Assembly (NCBI GenBank): GCA_026708585.1
Contig: JAPOUQ010000030.1
Coordinates: 1 to 64,000, forward strand
Length of the DNA stretch: 64,000 nucleotides
Reading direction: 5' to 3'
Source: Gammaproteobacteria bacterium
Lineage (GTDB): Bacteria; Pseudomonadota; Gammaproteobacteria; Arenicellales; Poriferihabitantaceae
Part shown: positions 59,788-64,000 of the stretch, piece after piece
Numbering within the stretch: position 1 is the stretch's first letter
Layout of the letters: every line of letters starts with the position of its first letter
The notes under the pieces: generated by a model
Seen by the model: only the letters and a program-made list of their open reading frames with translations
Told to the model about the DNA's origin: nothing
Database searches by the model: none
Position numbers and translations under genes: made by a program

Positions 59788-60405
59788 CTAATCAACCCCA
59801 TAAAAGAAATCGACCTGACCTGAATGGAGGTCATATTCCGCACCAACAATCTTCAATTCACCGCTTTCACAAAGTGGCACCAGCAACGTTGATTCTGTTT
59901 TCAATTTCTCTACGTTATAGACAATATTTTGACGAATTGAATGAGATAGCACGGTACTTTCGTCGGAACAAGACATCGTTTCAGCAATCGGTGATATTGC
60001 AGGACGAATTGCATCAACGAGTGAATGCAAGCCCGGGGTCAGTTCTTCCGTTGGATTCGATATTACATTCAATGTAGTCTTGATCGCCCCGCATTCCGTA
60101 TGACCCAATACAACCACCAATCGACTACCCAATACTGTAACCGCAAATTCAACACTACCCATTTGGGTTTGTGCCACCAAATTCCCAGCAACTCGGATAA
60201 CAAATAAATCACCACCGCCCTGATCAAAAATATATTCCACCGGTACACGCGAATCCGAACATCCCAAAATCACTGCAAATGGGGCTTGTCCATGAGCGAG
60301 TTCAACCCGTCTTTTTTCATCAAACAAACCTTCCACTCGTTGTCCAGACGTAAACCGCTCATTACCTTCTTTCAGCTTTTTCAGTGCTTCTATGGCAGTA
60401 CTCAT
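59788..60405 (-). CDS. Beta-class carbonic anhydrase
   Basis: Interconverts CO2 and bicarbonate. At 205 residues, the zinc ligands C49, H102 and C105 and the Asp-Arg pair D51/R53 (CSDSRVP, GHTECGA) are intact, as is the family's GGGDLFVIRVAGN. It lies 39 bases after the Rieske oxygenase on the same strand and probably forms an operon with it and tdm. There it could handle CO2 from oxidation of the released C1 units. Confidence 0.94.
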   Translation of the reverse strand: MSTAIEALKKLKEGNERFTSGQRVEGLFDEKRRVELAHGQAPFAVILGCSDSRVPVEYIFDQGGGDLFVIRVAGNLVAQTQMGSVEFAVTVLGSRLVVVLGHTECGAIKTTLNVISNPTEELTPGLHSLVDAIRPAISPIAETMSCSDESTVLSHSIRQNIVYNVEKLKTESTLLVPLCESGELKIVGAEYDLHSGQVDFFYGVD

Positions 60406-60444
60406 GTGGTTTCTATCTCCCTTACTACCCGTTCAATAGCAAAT

Positions 60445-61605
60445 TCATTTTTCGATCTCACCGCCTATTGCCTGCATAACCATGGATTGGAAATGATGAA
60501 CTGCATGCTCTGACAATTCAGTCAATTCCCGATCAATCATGAACCGACCCTGATTGTATCCCTTAGATCTCAACCCACGTTGAACACTCTCGCATAGAGC
60601 AATATCTTCGGGTTGCAAAACATCCTTTTGATATCTCATTGCATCCCGATGCTGTTGTGTTGGTTCTTGCTCTGGAAGGAACCAGTCCTGAAATTCTATA
60701 GTCTGTCCAACCCCATCAGGATTCATCTGCAAAACAGATAAATTGGTTTTACCCGGATAGACCCAGATGGTCAGATTAGGCCATAAAAACCATCCTGCAT
60801 ACCCGAAATCGACATCACCCCTCTTAAAATGAAAAGCTCGGTTTGTCTCCGACCTGGGTGCTCCTGCTATCTGGCTTGAATAGATACCTCGCGTTACCGT
60901 TCGATATGTATTCATATCCACTAGATCCACAAAATCTTTATGAGCCGGAGCACAGTGATAACACTCCAGAAAATTGTCAATCAAAACTTTCCAGTTGCTT
61001 TGGACGTTATAGACATCCCTTTGTACCATTTGGAGATTATCAACTTCTGGGCAGATGCTGCGGATCTCATTTTCCAAATCACCGCTTAACTCCTTCAGCG
61101 CAACTGCTTCATGATCAAGATTAACAAATACCATCGAACAAAACTCTTCAACCCGTATCGGTTTGAGGGAAAAGTCACACTTGTTAAATCCAACTACACT
61201 CTCTGAGTTTCGAGCTACCTTAAGCGTGCCATCGGACCCATAAGACCATGCATGATAAGGGCAAACAATCAAATTCGTGTTCCCTTGCCCAGACAGTAAT
61301 TCATGACCACGGTGAGCACAAACATTGTAAAAAGCCTTTAAATCATCGGAACCTGAGCGAATGACAAACAGATTCTGGTCGCAAATAGAAGTAGCTAGGT
61401 AATCGCCAGGAGAGCAAAACTGACTGATATGACCAACATATATCCAATTGCAAAAGAAGATACTTTCTCTTTCAAGCTGATGTATAGTCGAATCGGTATA
61501 GAACCGAGCTGGTATTGTATAGGAGCCTGCGGGATTGCTGTAGAACGGGAAGTCACCATACTGCTTCGCTAAAACTTTTGCTGAACTGTCTAGAGGCGTG
61601 TCCAT
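60445..61605 (-). CDS. Rieske oxygenase alpha subunit, quaternary-amine demethylase type
   Basis: A 386-residue oxygenase component with a Rieske [2Fe-2S] site and a mononuclear iron site. In numbering from the ATG at 61611 the cluster ligands are C98/H100 (CAHRGH) and C117/H120 (CPYHAW). The iron ligands are H219, H224 and D336 (NFLECYHCAPAH, PEDIALC), with E216 as the inter-site bridge. NFLECYHC and the EDIALCESVQRG tail fit the glycine betaine (GbcA), stachydrine (Stc2), choline and carnitine monooxygenase group. ATG 61605 is preferred over 61611 because GGAG lies 7 bases before it. It is 39 bases or less after tdm. No reductase gene is adjacent. Confidence 0.9.
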   Translation of the reverse strand: MDTPLDSSAKVLAKQYGDFPFYSNPAGSYTIPARFYTDSTIHQLERESIFFCNWIYVGHISQFCSPGDYLATSICDQNLFVIRSGSDDLKAFYNVCAHRGHELLSGQGNTNLIVCPYHAWSYGSDGTLKVARNSESVVGFNKCDFSLKPIRVEEFCSMVFVNLDHEAVALKELSGDLENEIRSICPEVDNLQMVQRDVYNVQSNWKVLIDNFLECYHCAPAHKDFVDLVDMNTYRTVTRGIYSSQIAGAPRSETNRAFHFKRGDVDFGYAGWFLWPNLTIWVYPGKTNLSVLQMNPDGVGQTIEFQDWFLPEQEPTQQHRDAMRYQKDVLQPEDIALCESVQRGLRSKGYNQGRFMIDRELTELSEHAVHHFQSMVMQAIGGEIEK

Positions 61606-61644
61606 TGGCATTCTCCAAAGATAAATTCAGGTATGTTGTCTGAT

Positions 61645-63993
61645 TCAAGACAATGAACTTGATTGATCAACTTGATAATTTCCCCGAACCCGTTGCTTTT
61701 CTGGATCAAAATGTGGAAAGCGCACAATCCGAGTAGGTATCCGCTTTTGATGCCCATCCAACTTTCCAATTTCCAAATGCTTGTCAATCTCTGCATGCAT
61801 CGACTTGATCCGACATAAGGCAATATTTTTCCTTAATATTGGGGAGTTGGTTGCACTCGTAATCAATCCGACTTGTTCTCGCCCGATGAACACACCATCA
61901 CCACTAACCGCAGGTTCTTCGCCTTCCAATTCTAGGCCAACCAATTTCTGTTGCGGATTGGACTTCCGTTTGATTAACTCCTCACGACCGAAAAAGCCAT
62001 CCTGCTTGGTTTTCAATGGAACAGTAAATCCGATCCCGGCTTCAAAGGGATCGGTCTGATCACAAAACTCTTGGCCTGCAAACGCCAGTCCCGCTTCAAT
62101 CCTCAGCATATCAAGTGCTTCAAGACCTAATGGGGTGATACCATAATCCTGTCCCGCCTGCCAAATCGCATTCCACACGACCAACGAATCACGCGGATGA
62201 CAAAATATCTCATAACCTAACTCACCGGTATAACCGGTCCTCGAACAAATGATCGGAACCCCATCAGGACCTTTGATTCTCGCAATAGAAAATCGAAACC
62301 ATTCGAGTTCGGAAACTTCCGATTGATCTGGACGAGTCCAAATACACTTCCTTAAGGTATCGAGACTTCTCGGACCCTGAACCTGAATATTATGTAATTG
62401 CGAGGTTGAATCTTTCACCCATGCTTTCAAGCCCAAAAGTCCAGCTTGTTCGCGCAACCACAGTCCAGACGTATCATTGCCACCAATCCATCGAAAATTG
62501 TGTTGGGCAAGACGAAAAACCGTCCCATCATCAATCATACCTCCAGATTCATAGCACATGGCGGTATACACCACTTGGCCGACACTGATTCGTCGAACGT
62601 CTCTAGTAACACAGGTTTGCAGTAATATCTCTGAATCGGGTCCAGTGACTTCATACTTTCTGAGCGGAGACAAATCCGTTATGACCACCTGTTCTCGGCA
62701 TGCCCAATACTCCGATATAGCACCAAGATTATTGAACGAACTTGCTAGCCAATAGCCATTGTATTCAATGAAATTTCTCGTCAGGGTTGAAGTTTTCGGA
62801 TGAAAGCTGGTTTCTTGCGTCATTTCTGGTTCTGCATCAGTTGTTTTTCGGTAAGCAATTGCCTGCTTGAAAAGGTTTTGTTTTTCATAAATCCGAACAT
62901 GGATATCGGTCGGAATCCAGGCATTCGCAGGATCAATGTCACAAGGACATGAAGAAGATACACAGACAAGATCAGTCATCGCTTTCATCAGCACATAGTC
63001 TCCAGGTCGAGACCACGGATCATCGAAAGTAAAGGAATATGCTTCGTCAAAAAATGTATTGAAAAACAGATTCATGGCTTGCCATCCTTTGCGAGGCTCA
63101 ATCGGATAGGGTGCCAATGCATCATTAAAATTGTCAGAGCAGTTGACATGTCCTGGATAGCCCGCTTCATCATAATACTTACTAGTGCAAGCTACTCCAA
63201 AACTGTCATGTCGTCCGCAGGTATCTTGGACTATTTCAACTAATGGATTGAAGTCGATATCATAGAATTTGGAGTAGAGCCCTGGAATCGGATAAGCATT
63301 CCCCATTAACGAGCGTGTAGTAGTTGCGCTCAGATTTCGAATCTTACCTTGATCAAGTGCACGCTTATCAAAACACTGAAAATCTGAACACTGACGTCCA
63401 TTAACATCTATGACCTGAATATACTCTCCTTTTCGAACCTCATAGGCTTTAGCTGTTGCAGCATCGATATGGATACTATCCAATGCATCCGCTAGCGGTT
63501 CTGGCAGTTCCTTTATAGTCACCATGCTTGGATTCGCCCTTCTCACAAATACCACCAAATCTGTGGGAGGACAGCTCTGGTCAACATGCATAGGCGAACC
63601 CGGAGTACCAAGTAACACTATCAATTCATCCTGACTAGCAAGTTGCACCTTCGTTTTCGCATTGGTTTCGCCTACCAACAATTCCGCTACAGCTGAATCT
63701 ACTAGATCAATTGAAAACATTTTCAATTTCTCTTTGATTTTTTTGGCCCCCGTAAATGGGGCTTCAAGCATTTGTGCAAGAACGCTACCAGAAGTTTCAG
63801 CTTTGATTCCTAGCGCTTCAGTCATCGGTTGTCCTTTACTGTTGAAAGCAAAAATCTGGGCTGGTTGGAGTCCTTCGGGATCGACAATTTCGATTTGGTC
63901 GCCAGACATTAGCGGCAAGGCGATGACTCCACCAGCTTTTAGTGGATACCGTTCTTGACCAATCCAGTCTTGACCAAGACCGGGTTCACGCAA
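61645..63993 (-). CDS. tdm: Trimethylamine N-oxide demethylase (DUF1989 + GcvT fusion)
   Basis: Splits TMAO into dimethylamine and formaldehyde. The 782-residue frame joins an N-terminal DUF1989 domain (to about 400) to a C-terminal GcvT-like folate domain (about 410-780, with YTGELGYEIFCHP and GLEALDMLRIEAGLAF). Cys269, Cys285 and Cys349 are spaced 16 and 64 apart. That equals the zinc ligands I recall for Methylocella silvestris Tdm (263, 279, 343), shifted by six; F265, H282 and W327 also fall where its conserved residues would. The 5' end is uncertain: the frame begins at a TTG and stays open to the window edge, so the true start may lie outside. Tmm at 54 kb supplies the substrate. Confidence 0.9.
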   Translation of the reverse strand: MREPGLGQDWIGQERYPLKAGGVIALPLMSGDQIEIVDPEGLQPAQIFAFNSKGQPMTEALGIKAETSGSVLAQMLEAPFTGAKKIKEKLKMFSIDLVDSAVAELLVGETNAKTKVQLASQDELIVLLGTPGSPMHVDQSCPPTDLVVFVRRANPSMVTIKELPEPLADALDSIHIDAATAKAYEVRKGEYIQVIDVNGRQCSDFQCFDKRALDQGKIRNLSATTTRSLMGNAYPIPGLYSKFYDIDFNPLVEIVQDTCGRHDSFGVACTSKYYDEAGYPGHVNCSDNFNDALAPYPIEPRKGWQAMNLFFNTFFDEAYSFTFDDPWSRPGDYVLMKAMTDLVCVSSSCPCDIDPANAWIPTDIHVRIYEKQNLFKQAIAYRKTTDAEPEMTQETSFHPKTSTLTRNFIEYNGYWLASSFNNLGAISEYWACREQVVITDLSPLRKYEVTGPDSEILLQTCVTRDVRRISVGQVVYTAMCYESGGMIDDGTVFRLAQHNFRWIGGNDTSGLWLREQAGLLGLKAWVKDSTSQLHNIQVQGPRSLDTLRKCIWTRPDQSEVSELEWFRFSIARIKGPDGVPIICSRTGYTGELGYEIFCHPRDSLVVWNAIWQAGQDYGITPLGLEALDMLRIEAGLAFAGQEFCDQTDPFEAGIGFTVPLKTKQDGFFGREELIKRKSNPQQKLVGLELEGEEPAVSGDGVFIGREQVGLITSATNSPILRKNIALCRIKSMHAEIDKHLEIGKLDGHQKRIPTRIVRFPHFDPEKQRVRGNYQVDQSSSLS

Positions 63994-64000
63994 TCGTACA

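Noticed and set aside
1-64000. CRISPR arrays, tRNA or rRNA genes, prophage or intact insertion sequences.
   Set aside because: No regularly spaced direct repeats, cloverleaf-like intergenic sequence, rRNA-like stretches or complete transposase frames were seen on reading the intergenic regions. A tRNAscan or minced run would be decisive.

Overview
The window looks like a chromosome segment of an AT-rich, probably marine gammaproteobacterium. That is an inference from gene content. It has a long single-chain PurL with its glutamine amidotransferase domain fused on, a gammaproteobacterial-type ferredoxin-NADP reductase, a full-length Lhr helicase, two Tat-exported TRAP transporter systems and a large set of genes for methylated-amine and one-carbon metabolism. 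No rRNA, tRNA, CRISPR array or intact insertion sequence was seen.

Layout. 0.2-2.1 kb: a ureohydrolase (agmatinase family) and a 59-residue membrane protein. 2.5-7.5 kb: TRAP system 1, with a lipoprotein binding protein, an enlarged small permease and a large permease carrying a ~345-residue coiled-coil tail. 7.7-8.6 kb: a DUF7662 protein and a decayed VapBC-like toxin-antitoxin pair. 8.7-13.4 kb: ahcY, metK, argB and fpr. 13.5-18.5 kb: TRAP system 2, an amidase and a small membrane protein, behind a good sigma70-type promoter. 18.9-24.3 kb: a periplasmic iron-related cluster (DUF1513, M75-like protein, di-haem oxidoreductase, imelysin) around a Fur-box-like operator. 25.2-29.3 kb: an M19 dipeptidase of the type found beside glycine-betaine catabolic genes, translationally coupled to an unknown 550-residue protein, then a DUF3726-like protein and a 2-hydroxyacid dehydrogenase. 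29.3-37.1 kb: argD, etfD, purL and dapA. 37.4-39.2 kb: a class I amidotransferase and a graveyard with a HicB antitoxin pseudogene and a coiled-coil remnant. 39.7-43.5 kb: gloB-like, dut, coaBC and cobO. 43.6-48.7 kb: soxBDAG (or the homologous N-methylglutamate dehydrogenase mgdABCD). 48.8-53.4 kb: lhr and a small membrane protein. 54-64 kb: trimethylamine monooxygenase (tmm), an FkbM methyltransferase, an amidinohydrolase (ADI/DDAH superfamily), an MT-A70/BglII-type restriction-modification pair, then a co-directional block tdm - Rieske oxygenase - carbonic anhydrase.

Working together. The strongest theme is use of methylated osmolyte amines. Tmm makes TMAO from trimethylamine, and Tdm splits TMAO to dimethylamine and formaldehyde. 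Sox/Mgd takes the last N-methyl group onto tetrahydrofolate, ETF-QO can feed demethylation electrons to ubiquinone, and MetK/AhcY run the methyl cycle. The Rieske oxygenase has the motifs of the quaternary-ammonium branch (GbcA, Stc2, choline and carnitine monooxygenases) and sits 39 bp or less after tdm, a pairing that deserves experimental attention. The genes usually expected between Tdm and the final demethylation (dmmDABC, gmaS, mgsABC) are not in this window.

Two toxin-antitoxin loci are broken by frameshifts plus in-frame TGA codons. The restriction-modification locus has a single-base frameshift in the methyltransferase only.
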